From Novosphingobium sp. CECT 9465 (GTDB taxonomy: Bacteria > Pseudomonadota > Alphaproteobacteria > Sphingomonadales > Sphingomonadaceae): a stretch of 64,000 bases of DNA. Each line of letters opens with the position of its first letter. The first letter of the stretch is position 1. The DNA lies in NCBI RefSeq assembly GCF_920987055.1, contig NZ_CAKLBX010000001.1, positions 682,001-746,000 of the forward strand, in the 5' to 3' direction. The position numbers and the translations under genes were made by a program. Under the pieces are notes generated by a model. That model was not told the DNA's origin. It searched no databases and worked only from the letters and a program-made list of their open reading frames with translations. Positions 53,479 through 62,116 of this stretch are shown here, piece by piece.

Positions 53479-54478
53479 GGCCGTGAACCCATTAACGCGA
53501 CGGTGTCTGAGCCTTCTTGATCTGTCGCACCGCCCAGATGACAATCGGAATTGTCAGAATCAGGAACACGATAAGTCGGGTGTTCCACTGCTCACCGCTG
53601 AAGAATGCGATCAAGGCAGCGGCAAAGAAGAATAGCGTCCAAGACATCCAGGGCTTCATAGGGTTCATCGTAACACGCCTTTCCTTGTTGAGCGAAAGCT
53701 GATTCAGGGACTGGATGAGCCGATATGACCTGACCGATTTCGAGTGGCGTGTGATCGAACCAATGTTGCCCAACAAGCCTAGAGGCGTGCCACGTGTCGA
53801 TGACCGGCGTGTGCTGAATGGCATCTTCTGGGTGCTGCGGTCAGGGGCGCCGTGGCGAGACTTGCCGGAACGCTATGGCCCGCGCACAACCTGCTACAAT
53901 CGCTTCGTGCGATGGCGAAAAGCCGGTGTGTGGGATCGAATGATGGACGCCATCACCGCCGCCCATGATGGCGATATCCAGATGATCGACAGCACTTCCA
54001 TCCGGGCGCACCAACAGGCTGCGACGGCAAAAAGGGGGATCGAGATCATTGTCTCGGTCGCTCCCGAGGCGGGCTCACCACCAAAATCCACGCGGTCGTC
54101 GATGGGCAAGGCCTCCCGATCCGGCTCAGCCTGACTGCCGGGCAAAGCCACGACGGGCAAGCGGCTGACGATCTACTCAATCACGTTGGCGCCGGAACAA
54201 TCGTGCTGGCAGACAAGGCGTATGACGCCGATCGTATCCGAGCGTCTCTCCGCGAAAAGGGATCGTTTGCCAACATTCCGCCCAAGGCAAACCGGAAGTC
54301 GAAACCGTACTTCAGCACATGGCTGTACCGCGAGCGGAACCTGATCGAACGCTATTTCTCCAAATTGAAGCACTTCCGCAGAGTAGCTACCCGCTACGAC
54401 AAGTTGGCCGAAAACTTTCTGGCCATGGTCCAACTCGCCTCAATGCGCCTGTGGCTGCGCGTTTATGAGTCTACGGCC
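53479..54478 (+). mobile_element. IS5-family insertion sequence with passenger gene, copy 2 (1000 bp)
   Basis: Exactly 1000 bp with TA at 53477-53478 and 54479-54480. It is the reverse orientation of copy 1 (9752-10751), and all predicted proteins are identical. The right TA is shared with the left end of a MITE that starts at 54481, so the two elements are joined without any spacer. It lies between a small plus-strand gene and a convergent histidine kinase gene. Confidence 0.93.
53492..53668 (-). CDS. IS passenger gene copy 2: 58-residue membrane protein
   Basis: Same protein as 10562-10738, from ATG 53668 with AAGGAAAGG upstream. Two hydrophobic helices and a basic tail. Both copies keep the gene intact, so it is maintained with the element or the copies are very young. 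Function unknown. Confidence 0.7.
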   Translation of the reverse strand: MNPMKPWMSWTLFFFAAALIAFFSGEQWNTRLIVFLILTIPIVIWAVRQIKKAQTPSR

Positions 54479-54481
54479 TAG
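53715..54481 (+). CDS. IS5-family transposase copy 2, read by a -1 frameshift
   Basis: orfA from ATG 53715; the shift occurs at AAAAAGGGGG (54029-54038) into the frame carrying LADKAYDAD and RNLIERYFSKLKHFRR. The stop TAG at 54479-54481 consists of the target TA plus the first G of the adjoining MITE, so termination is again supplied from outside the element. Sequence is as in copy 1, and both catalytic Asp regions and the Glu region are intact, implying an active enzyme. Confidence 0.88.
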
Positions 54482-54742
54482 GCCGTAAACTCATAAACCA
54501 CACCGTCGAGGCGTCGAAATGACAAACATATCGGGCCAAGGCGCCCGCTGGGAGGGCTGGTTGCCCTTCCAAGGGCGGCTTGGTTCGAGATGGAAGTCAT
54601 TTCGACGTCCTTCGGATTTGACCAAAACGGCCCATCGCTTCGTCGGGCAGACTTGAAATATCGACATATTCCTGCGCCTGCCCTCCTTGCGCTAAGCCGT
54701 TTTGCCTCAAACCTCGACGGTGTGGTTTATGAGTTTACGGCC
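54481..54742. mobile_element. 262-bp MITE with 31-bp perfect terminal inverted repeats
   Basis: Arms 54481-54511 and 54712-54742 are exact reverse complements, flanked by TA at 54479-54480 and 54743-54744. The tips begin ggccgtaaactcataaac, differing at one position from the transposase-side tip of the adjacent IS (ggccgtagactcataaac), so the element is very likely moved by that IS or a close relative. No transposase is encoded. A second, inner inverted pair (CGTCGAAATGAC at 54512-54523 and GTCATTTCGACG at 54596-54607) adds to the fold. The right end supplies the stop codon of the convergent kinase gene. Confidence 0.9.
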
Positions 54743-56090
54743 TAGCACCCTCACTTGCCAGCGCCTTCGCTGTCTCGATCGCGCAGGCCAGCCGCCAGCG
54801 CAATCCGGCCGCCGCAAAATCAAGGGTTACATCTGCCTGCAAGCTGCGCGCCGGGATGTGCCGGATCAGCGTTGTGCCAAAACCATTGCTGTCGGGCGAT
54901 ATCACCACGGGGCCGTGGCATTCCTGCCAGTCTACGACAAACTGCCCATCGTCCGTCTCGTCCCACGATAGCACAACCTGTCCGCCCGGCACACTGAGCG
55001 CGCCATATTTGATCGCGTTGGTCGTCAATTCATGCAGCGCCATCCCGATAACCTCGGCCGCCCGCGGGCTGAGCGGCACCGATGCGCCCCTTGTGATGAC
55101 CTGTGTCCGGCTGTCCTGCCCCAATATGGCCAGTTGCGCTGCGGCGAGTTCGTCCATCATAATTCTGGACCACCCACGCCGGATCAGCAGATCCTGATTG
55201 GCCGACAGGCTGGCAAGGCGGCTTTCGAACCGGCGCAGGAAATCGGGATCGCATCCACCGGAACGGCGGGCCAGCGCCTGCACCACCGACAGCATGTTCT
55301 TCGATCGGTGATTGACCTCCATCAGCAGTACCCGGATCTGCTCTTCCTTTTCGAGCATATCGGTCACGTCGGTATTGGTGCCGAACCAGTAGAGGATTTC
55401 CCCGCCATCGTCGCGAATCGGCTTGGCGCGGGAAAGGAACCAGCGCCATTCGCCATCGTGCCGACGCAACGGGAAGGTATCGTCCCATTCGCTTCCCGCA
55501 GCGATCGAAGCGGCGAAATGATCGCGAACCCGCGTGACATGATCGGGATGATGGACCTTGTCCCACCCCCATCCGTCGGTCGATCCTTCAGGTACGCCGG
55601 TGTAATCGTACCAGCGCTGGTTGTACCACCAGATGGCACCGGTGCTATCGGCCACCCACGCCAGTTGCGATATGTTGTCGGCCAGCATGCGGAAGCGCAT
55701 CTCGCTTTCGCGCAAGGCGCGTTGCGCCTGTTCGCGCGCGGTTATGTCGCGCGCGATCTTGCTGGCGCCCACGATCTTTCCGCTCTTGTCGGCGATCGGG
55801 GATACGGTGATCGATACGGCAATCTGCACACCGTCCTTGCGACAGCGTAGGGTGTCGAAGCTCTTCACACGCTCGCCCCGCGCGATGCGGCCGATGATGT
55901 CGTCTTCTTCGGCCAGTCGATCCACCGGGATCAGCCGCCTGATATTCTGCCCGACCATTTCAGCTTCGGTGAACCCGAAAATACGGGTGGCAGCCGGATT
56001 CCAGCTGAGCACTGTTCCGCTCAGGTCCTTGCTGATGATCGCATCATCGGAAGACTGGATAATGGCAGATAGATGCGCTTCGGCCAGCAA
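54735..56090 (-). CDS. PAS-PAS HWE-family sensor histidine kinase
   Basis: 451 residues from TTG 56090 (GGGGAG nine bases upstream). Two PAS domains: residues about 5-120 (AIIQSSDDAIISKDLSGTVL) and about 130-250 (RMLADNISQLAWVADSTGAI). The kinase core is HWE type: H-box LLMEVNHRSKNMLSVVQALAR, N-box GMALHELTTNAIKYGALS and the Trp-x-Glu region VVDWQECHG. No membrane segment, so it is a cytoplasmic sensor of light, redox or a small ligand. The last codons (GCT AGG CCG TAA) run into the MITE; before insertion the protein would have ended ...EGAS. No response regulator is adjacent. Confidence 0.9.
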   Translation of the reverse strand: MLAEAHLSAIIQSSDDAIISKDLSGTVLSWNPAATRIFGFTEAEMVGQNIRRLIPVDRLAEEDDIIGRIARGERVKSFDTLRCRKDGVQIAVSITVSPIADKSGKIVGASKIARDITAREQAQRALRESEMRFRMLADNISQLAWVADSTGAIWWYNQRWYDYTGVPEGSTDGWGWDKVHHPDHVTRVRDHFAASIAAGSEWDDTFPLRRHDGEWRWFLSRAKPIRDDGGEILYWFGTNTDVTDMLEKEEQIRVLLMEVNHRSKNMLSVVQALARRSGGCDPDFLRRFESRLASLSANQDLLIRRGWSRIMMDELAAAQLAILGQDSRTQVITRGASVPLSPRAAEVIGMALHELTTNAIKYGALSVPGGQVVLSWDETDDGQFVVDWQECHGPVVISPDSNGFGTTLIRHIPARSLQADVTLDFAAAGLRWRLACAIETAKALASEGARP

Positions 56091-56170
56091 TGCTACTTGC
56101 TCCCCTGCGACCCCACCCCGCTTGATCTTTAGGGGAAGTCAGCCGGGATGCAAGCGGGTTCGATCGCGCC

Positions 56171-57379
56171 TTACAGCCCGGCCTTGCGCAGCGCCCGATC
56201 GAGATCCTCGATCAGGTCATCGGGATCTTCAAGGCCCACGTTCAGCCGCAGCATGCCTTCGCCAACGCCCATGTCGGCGCGGGTTTCGGGGCCGACGCCG
56301 TAATGGGTGGTCGATGCCGGGTGGCACATCAGGCTGCGCGAATCGCCGATGTTGTTCGAAATGTCGATCAGTTCCAGCGCGTCGAGCAGGGCGTGGGCCT
56401 GCGTCAGGCCACCATCGAGGTGGAATGAAAAGATCGTCCCGCCGGCCTTCATCTGCTTCCTGGCAAGTTCGTATTGCGGATGGCTGGGCAAGTGCGGATA
56501 GAGCAGACGCGGCACCCGTCCTTCCACAAAACTGGCAACCTTCAATGCATTCTCGCTCTGGCGATGAATGCGCAGGTCCAGCGTTTCCAGCCCCTTCAGC
56601 ACGACCCACGCGTTGAACGCCGCGATATTCGGCCCGGTGTTGCGCTGAAATGGCAGCAGGACATTGTTGATCCAGTCAGCCGAACCGCAAACCGCGCCTG
56701 CCATCACGCGCCCTTGTCCGTCCATCATCTTGGTGGCGGAATAGGCAACCACGTCCGCGCCGAAATCCATCGGGCGTTGCAGCGCGGATGTGGCAAACGC
56801 GTTGTCCACCACGGTGGTGATGCCATGGCGCTTCGCCAGTGTGCAGACGAACTCCAGATCTACCACGTCCATCGTCGGGTTGGCCGGGCTTTCGAAGAAG
56901 AAAACCTTGGTGTTGGGCCGGATCGCCGCTTCCCACGCGGCATTGTCCGAAGCATCGATGGTGGTGCCGGTGATGCCGAAGCGCGGCAGCAGGTTGTCGA
57001 TCAGCCAGCGGCACGATCCGAACGCAGCCTTGGCGGCCACCACGTGATCGCCTGCGGAAAGCTGGCACAGCAGCGCGGTGGTCATCGCGGCCATGCCCGT
57101 TGCCTGTGTACGACACGCTTCTGCGCCTTCCATCAGGGCGATGCGTTCTTCCAGCATCTGCACCGTGGGGTTCTGCAGGCGCGAATAGGTCATGCCCTCG
57201 GCCTCACCGGCAAAGCGCGCGGCCACGGTCGCAGCATCGTCGTAGGCAAAGCCCGATGTCAGGAACAGCGCTTCGGAGGTCTCGCCCATTTCCGACCGCC
57301 ACGTCCCGCCACGGATGGCTTGCGTTGCGGGGCGCCAATTGCGGGTGATCGAGCGGTCCTGGCCGGTAGTGCGTTTCAT
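56171..57379 (-). CDS. metZ: O-succinylhomoserine sulfhydrylase
   Basis: 402 residues from ATG 57379. MetZ makes homocysteine from O-succinylhomoserine and sulfide, a direct sulfhydrylation route to methionine. Cys/Met PLP family motifs: SGFAYDDAATVAARFAGEAEG, YSRLQNPTVQMLEERIALMEG, the PLP lysine in VVAYSATKMMDGQGRVMAG and SLMCHPASTTH. The RxQNPT and SATK pattern with this N-terminus is typical of MetZ rather than cystathionine synthase. I checked the 5' region for a SAM riboswitch and did not find one. Confidence 0.9.
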   Translation of the reverse strand: MKRTTGQDRSITRNWRPATQAIRGGTWRSEMGETSEALFLTSGFAYDDAATVAARFAGEAEGMTYSRLQNPTVQMLEERIALMEGAEACRTQATGMAAMTTALLCQLSAGDHVVAAKAAFGSCRWLIDNLLPRFGITGTTIDASDNAAWEAAIRPNTKVFFFESPANPTMDVVDLEFVCTLAKRHGITTVVDNAFATSALQRPMDFGADVVAYSATKMMDGQGRVMAGAVCGSADWINNVLLPFQRNTGPNIAAFNAWVVLKGLETLDLRIHRQSENALKVASFVEGRVPRLLYPHLPSHPQYELARKQMKAGGTIFSFHLDGGLTQAHALLDALELIDISNNIGDSRSLMCHPASTTHYGVGPETRADMGVGEGMLRLNVGLEDPDDLIEDLDRALRKAGL

Positions 57380-57462
57380 GGCCCCTGCCTTAGTTTCCCG
57401 ACGGTTTACACGCAAGCGGCGGGATTGCGCTGATTGTGCCCCCGTCCTATTCGTCCACGGGC

Positions 57463-58782
57463 ATGACCGCGACCACGCTTCACCGTATCGACCCCGCGCG
57501 CAGCATTCGACGCGACCCCGCCATATGGTGCGCCGCGATTGCGACAGCGTTCTTCGTTCTCGTACTTTACCGGCTGGGCATTCCGTCCCAGCCGATGTTC
57601 GATGAAATTCATTACCTGCCCGCCGCCCGCCGGTTGATAGACCTGACAGCACGGCTCAATCCCGAACATCCGCTGGTGGGCAAGCAACTGATCGCATGGT
57701 CGATGCAGGCAATCGGGGATACCCCGTTCGGCTGGCGCTTTCCCTTCGCGGTGCTGGGCAGCCTTGGCCTGTGGGCGATGATGCGGGCGATCTGGTGGGC
57801 CAGTCTTTCGCGTACCGCGACGATCCTGTTCGGGCTGCTGCTGGCAACCGACTTCATCTGGTTCATGATGTCGCGCATCGCGCTGCTCGACATGGCGATG
57901 GGCGGGTTCATGGCGCTGGCGGTGTGGCAATGGGCGCTGGCGTGGCGCAATCCTATGGGCAACACCTGCAGGGCCAGGCTGCATCTGGCGCTGACCGGGG
58001 TGTTCCTCGGCCTCTCGCTGGGTGCCAAGTGGAACGGTGCGCTGCTGGTGCCGCTGCCAGGGCTGCTGTTCGCGCTGAACCGGTGGGAGGCGCTCAAAGG
58101 CCGCCGCACAGGGGTGCTCTGGGCTTCTTCCAATACGGGACCGGTGCCGGGTGTATCGCTGATCGAAGCGGCGGTCTGGCTGGGCGCGGTGCCGCTCGCG
58201 GTCTATTTCGCCACGTTCCTCCCGGCATTCTTCTACGAGGTCGATCCGCTCGCCTTGCGCAACCTGATCCACTGGCAGGAATACATGCTGCAGTTGCAGG
58301 ACAGCGTGAAGAAGCCGCACACCTACATGAGCCAGTGGTGGCAATGGATGGCCAACATCCGCCCGATCTGGTTCCTCTATGAAAATATCGACGGCGCGCA
58401 GCGCGGTGTGCTGATGCTGGGCAATCCGTTCACCATGCTGGCGGGTCTGCCCGCGCTGGCGTTCTGCCTGTGGGATGGCGTGAAGGGTGACCGGCTGCGG
58501 CTGCTGGTCGTCGCGGCCTACGCGCTGCTCGTCGGCTTCTGGGCGATCAACGGCAAGCCAGTGCAGTTCTACTACCACTACATGCTCGCCAGTTGCTTCC
58601 TGATGGCCGCGCTGGCGCTAATTCTGGCGGAATGGTGGGACCTCGGCCTGCGCTGGCCCGCCAAGGTCACGCTAGTCCTCGCCTTCGGCATGATGATCGG
58701 CTTCTTCCCGATCATCTCCGCAGGCAAGCTGCCCGCGAAGAACTCGTATCTCGACTACACCTGGCTCGATAGCTGGAAGTAG
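57463..58782 (+). CDS. PMT-type dolichyl-phosphate-mannose mannosyltransferase (GT39)
   Basis: About 439 residues from ATG 57463 (GTG 57436 possible). A first membrane helix is followed by the acidic motif SQPMFDEIHYLPAARRLID and LNPEHPLVGKQLI; DExHY near the start of loop 1 is the catalytic signature of PMT family enzymes. About ten hydrophobic helices, and a late FYYHYMLAS. The family transfers a mannose from a polyprenyl phosphate to protein Ser/Thr on the outer side of the membrane. The convergent neighbour encodes a candidate synthase for that donor. Confidence 0.88.
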   Translation: MTATTLHRIDPARSIRRDPAIWCAAIATAFFVLVLYRLGIPSQPMFDEIHYLPAARRLIDLTARLNPEHPLVGKQLIAWSMQAIGDTPFGWRFPFAVLGSLGLWAMMRAIWWASLSRTATILFGLLLATDFIWFMMSRIALLDMAMGGFMALAVWQWALAWRNPMGNTCRARLHLALTGVFLGLSLGAKWNGALLVPLPGLLFALNRWEALKGRRTGVLWASSNTGPVPGVSLIEAAVWLGAVPLAVYFATFLPAFFYEVDPLALRNLIHWQEYMLQLQDSVKKPHTYMSQWWQWMANIRPIWFLYENIDGAQRGVLMLGNPFTMLAGLPALAFCLWDGVKGDRLRLLVVAAYALLVGFWAINGKPVQFYYHYMLASCFLMAALALILAEWWDLGLRWPAKVTLVLAFGMMIGFFPIISAGKLPAKNSYLDYTWLDSWK

Positions 58783-58783
58783 A

Positions 58784-59908
58784 TCAGTACTTGCCCCAGA
58801 CGAAGCGTGACGACAGCGCGAAATTCCAGACCGAACCGAGCACGATGCCCACGGTGACCGCAACCACCGCGTGGAAGCCGATAGTCTTGAGCACGGCGGC
58901 CGAGCCGATGTTGGTCAGCAGACCCAGCGAGCAGGTGAGCGCGAATTGTGCCCAGCCGCGCATGACCGGGCCGAAGCCGCGCAGGCGCTTGTCGGAATAG
59001 GTGAGTTCGTTGTTCAGCACGAAGTTGAAGGTCATCGCGATGATCGCGGCCAGCGTGTTTGCGGTGTTGAACGTCGCGCTTTCCGACCAGTTGCCATAGA
59101 CGAAGCGTTCGCCCGCGATCAGTTTGAGCAGCACCCACAGCGCGCCAAGCTGCACCGCCACGCCCATCGCGCCGACCGTGCCGAACAGCGCAAAACGCGT
59201 CGGGATGATGCGGCCGAGCCACTTGTCATAGAGACCCACAAGGAATTCGAACACGACGGTCTGGTCCAGTTTGCTTTCGCCTTCGGCGCGGGCCGCGAAG
59301 TGCAGGGGGAATTCCTTGACCTTCAGCGGACGATCCACCGTCGCCAGGATGTCGAGCAGGATCTTGAAGCCCACCCCGGAAAGCCGATGTGCGTCGGCGC
59401 GCAGCGTTTCGGCGCGGATCAAGAAATAACCGCTCATAGGATCGGTCAGTTCAACGCCCGTCACCTTGTTGGCGATGCGGTTGGCAAGGCCCGATGCCTT
59501 GACCCGGTCTGGCCGCCCCCATGCCTCGGTGCTGGCCCCTTCGGCAAAGCGCGAGGCATAAGCCAGATCATAATCGCCGCTTTGAACCGCGTCGAGCATT
59601 TGCGGCAGCAATGCAGGATCGTGCTGCTGGTCGGCGTCCATCACTGCCACGATGGGGGCAGCGGTGGCGCACATGCCCTCGATTGCGGCGGAGGCAAGAC
59701 CGCGCCGCCCGATCCGTTCGATCACGCGGATGCGCGGGTCTTCGAGCGCAATCCGGCGCGCCTCGTCGGCGGTGCCGTCCGGGCTGTTGTCGTCAACAAA
59801 GATCGCTTCCCACGCCACGCCTTGAAGCGCAGCGTCGAGACGCGCGACCATTGGCGCGATATTGGCCCGTTCGCGATAGGTCGGAAGGATGACGGCGAGT
59901 TGTAGCAT
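58784..59908 (-). CDS. Polyprenyl-phosphate sugar synthase fused to GtrA (DPM1-GtrA)
   Basis: 374 residues. Residues 1-230 are a GT2 domain of the dolichol-phosphate mannose synthase type: LAVILPTYRERANIAPMV, FVDDNSPDGTADEA, VMDADQQHDPALLP and DPMSGYFLIRAE. Residues 235-374 form a GtrA domain with four helices (FALFGTVGAMGVAVQLGALW, MTFNFVLNNELTYSDKRLRG), which usually flips or anchors the lipid-linked sugar. The stop is one base from the end of the PMT gene, so the two genes converge with no room for separate terminators. Together they look like a donor and a transferase. Confidence 0.9.
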   Translation of the reverse strand: MLQLAVILPTYRERANIAPMVARLDAALQGVAWEAIFVDDNSPDGTADEARRIALEDPRIRVIERIGRRGLASAAIEGMCATAAPIVAVMDADQQHDPALLPQMLDAVQSGDYDLAYASRFAEGASTEAWGRPDRVKASGLANRIANKVTGVELTDPMSGYFLIRAETLRADAHRLSGVGFKILLDILATVDRPLKVKEFPLHFAARAEGESKLDQTVVFEFLVGLYDKWLGRIIPTRFALFGTVGAMGVAVQLGALWVLLKLIAGERFVYGNWSESATFNTANTLAAIIAMTFNFVLNNELTYSDKRLRGFGPVMRGWAQFALTCSLGLLTNIGSAAVLKTIGFHAVVAVTVGIVLGSVWNFALSSRFVWGKY

Positions 59909-59920
59909 GCGCAGCGGGCT

Positions 59921-60979
59921 TTAGAGCCTTGCAAGCACCGCGTCACCAACTTCCGCAGTGCCCGCCGTTCCGCCAAGGTCACGCCCCATCACACCGTCGG
60001 CCAAAGTCGTTGCCACGGCGGCCTCGATCCGCGCGGCCTGCGCTGAAAGACCCAGCGAATGGCGAAGCAGCATCGCGGCGGAAAGGATCGTCGCCATGGG
60101 GTTGGCAAGGCCTTGCCCGGCAATGTCCGGCGCAGAGCCATGGATCGGCTCATACAGGCCGAACGTGCCATGGCTGGTCTCGCGCTCGCCCAGCGAAGCC
60201 GAAGCGAGCAGCCCGATCGACCCCACGCACATCGAGGCCTGATCCGAAAGAATGTCACCGAAAAGGTTTCCGGTCAGCACCACGTCGAACTTGCCGGGGG
60301 CGCGGACGAGTTGCATCGCGGCGTTATCGACATACATGTGTTCGAGCGCGACCTCAGGATATTCGCGGGCAACTTCGATGACCACGTCACGCCACAACTG
60401 GCTGGTTTCCAGCACATTGGCCTTGTCTACCGAGCACAGCCGCTTGTTGCGGCCCATCGCGGTGCGAAAAGCCACATGGGCGATTCGGCGCACTTCGCTC
60501 TCGCTATAGGACATCACGTCATAGCCTTCGCGGTCGCCATTGGCGGCGGTGCGGAAACCCTTTTCGCCAAAGTACACATCGCCGTTCAACTCGCGCACGA
60601 TCACCATGTCGATCGCGCCCGCCACTTCCGGGCGCAACGCGGAATGGCCTTCGAGACCTGCAAACACCTTGGCCGGGCGCAAGTTGGCGAACAGCGTCAA
60701 TTCCTTGCGCAGTCCCAGGATCGCCTGTTCGGGGCGCAGATGCCGTTCCAGCGAATCGCAATCGGGATCGCCCACGGCACCAAACAGGATGGCATCGGAT
60801 GCGCGCGCGATTTCCAGCGTATCGGCGGGCAGGGGGTGGCCGTAAGCCTTGTAGGCCGCGCCGCCAACGGGTGCCTGCTTCATCTCGATGTCGCCGATTC
60901 CCAGCGCCTCGATCACGCGCACGGCTTCGTGCGTCACTTCTGGACCGATGCCATCGCCGGGCAGAACCGCAATCTTCAT
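59921..60979 (-). CDS. leuB: 3-isopropylmalate dehydrogenase
   Basis: 352 residues from ATG 60979. LeuB oxidises 3-isopropylmalate in leucine synthesis. [70 protein letters not shown] and the signature [27 protein letters not shown] are all present. It follows recO by 11 bp and precedes the DPM-GtrA gene by 12 bp on the same strand, so the three may be co-transcribed. Confidence 0.96.
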   Translation of the reverse strand: MKIAVLPGDGIGPEVTHEAVRVIEALGIGDIEMKQAPVGGAAYKAYGHPLPADTLEIARASDAILFGAVGDPDCDSLERHLRPEQAILGLRKELTLFANLRPAKVFAGLEGHSALRPEVAGAIDMVIVRELNGDVYFGEKGFRTAANGDREGYDVMSYSESEVRRIAHVAFRTAMGRNKRLCSVDKANVLETSQLWRDVVIEVAREYPEVALEHMYVDNAAMQLVRAPGKFDVVLTGNLFGDILSDQASMCVGSIGLLASASLGERETSHGTFGLYEPIHGSAPDIAGQGLANPMATILSAAMLLRHSLGLSAQAARIEAAVATTLADGVMGRDLGGTAGTAEVGDAVLARL

Positions 60980-60990
60980 CAGGAAACCCC

Positions 60991-61602
60991 TTAACCCGTC
61001 TCGTTCATGCGCTTCAGCCGATCCAGCAGAATCGCGCGCGCTCCCATAACATCGCCGGCCCGTTCGGCAAGAAGCCGGTTGCCGATGGCCTTGCCCTGTC
61101 GTTCCAGCCGGGCGAGCAGATCCTGCCACTCCTCGTGGGGCGGCGGGGCTGGCGTGGCGCCATAGCCGATCTCGCGCAGCAGCAGCACTTCATACCCCGC
61201 CAGCACCCGCGCCCAGCCGCGCGCCGATGGCGCGTGGCAGATCGCATCGAGCAGCGCGCCGAGGCCCTGATACAATGGCGGGTAGGAATGGCCTTCGGGC
61301 AACGTTGCCGCTGTCAGCGCGCAAGCCCAGCCGATGCCCGCGCTCGGCAGCGGTTCGGAAAGCCAGGGTCCCCGGCTTGTCACCAGTTCGAGTCGCGCCG
61401 AGGGCAACTGAGTCGCTGTCCGCGCCCGCACTTCCACCGCCAGCAGATTGCCCGGAATCAGCAGCGGGCGCAGTTCCCGCCCGCGCGCTCCGGCAACGTA
61501 AGCGGCAGCAAGGCCATGCTCGGCGGTCAACAGGCGCACGATCGCGCCATGTTCGCCATGAGGCCGGGATGCACAAAGTATGGCGGGTGCACGTATCAAC
61601 AT
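60991..61602 (-). CDS. recO: DNA repair protein RecO
   Basis: 203 residues, on the short side for RecO. The OB-fold start [41 protein letters not shown] and the later [19 protein letters not shown] fit the family; ...[17 protein letters not shown] is the helical C-terminal domain. RecO acts with RecF and RecR to load RecA on SSB-coated gaps. The zinc-finger cysteines seen in some RecO proteins are absent. It is upstream of leuB on the same strand. Confidence 0.85.
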   Translation of the reverse strand: MLIRAPAILCASRPHGEHGAIVRLLTAEHGLAAAYVAGARGRELRPLLIPGNLLAVEVRARTATQLPSARLELVTSRGPWLSEPLPSAGIGWACALTAATLPEGHSYPPLYQGLGALLDAICHAPSARGWARVLAGYEVLLLREIGYGATPAPPPHEEWQDLLARLERQGKAIGNRLLAERAGDVMGARAILLDRLKRMNETG

Positions 61603-61705
61603 TTGTTAAGGTCTTGCCTCTGCGCGATTGTGACCGTTGGGACAATGCTGGAAAAGTTGCATAACGGCGTTGGAACGCAGGCCAATGTGCGTTAGTTTGA
61701 AGAGC

Positions 61706-62104
61706 ATGAAGCAGCTCTTTCAGCATGCCGCAATCACGGACGGGGTGACAGTTCGCGTCGCCGTGAACTTCCTGCCCGAACAATCACGGGTCGAAGCGGG
61801 CAAATGGTTCTGGGTCTATCACATCCGTATCGAGAATGACGCCGACCAGCCCGTGCAGCTGATCTCGCGGCACTGGCGCATTACGGATGGGCGTGGCCTT
61901 GTCAATTTCGTGGATGGCGAAGGCGTTGTCGGCGAACAGCCTGTGCTGCGGCCCGGCCACAGCCACGATTATGTTTCGGGCTGCCCGCTTGGTACGCATC
62001 ACGGCAGCATGGAAGGGCACTACACCATGCAGCGTGCTGATGGCGCGCTGTTCGATGTGGCCATACCGTTCTTTCCGCTGGCGGCCCCGGCTCCTGCAAA
62101 CTAA
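61706..62104 (+). CDS. apaG: ApaG protein (DUF525)
   Basis: 132 residues from ATG 61706. The FN3-like domain shows VAVNFLPEQSRVEAGKWFWVYHIRIENDADQPVQLISRHWRITDG, then GEGVVGEQPVLRPGHSHDYVSGCPLGTHHGSMEGHYTM, the ApaG signature. ApaG is linked to Co2+/Mg2+ efflux or diadenosine-polyphosphate metabolism. The neighbouring LysR-type gene starts 12 bp later in the same direction. Confidence 0.93.
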   Translation: MKQLFQHAAITDGVTVRVAVNFLPEQSRVEAGKWFWVYHIRIENDADQPVQLISRHWRITDGRGLVNFVDGEGVVGEQPVLRPGHSHDYVSGCPLGTHHGSMEGHYTMQRADGALFDVAIPFFPLAAPAPAN

Positions 62105-62116
62105 CAAGCAGCGGCC

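Noticed and set aside
57380..57462. Possible SAM-II riboswitch upstream of metZ
   Set aside because: The short 5' region lacks the SAM-II pseudoknot sequences; only generic GC-rich segments are seen.
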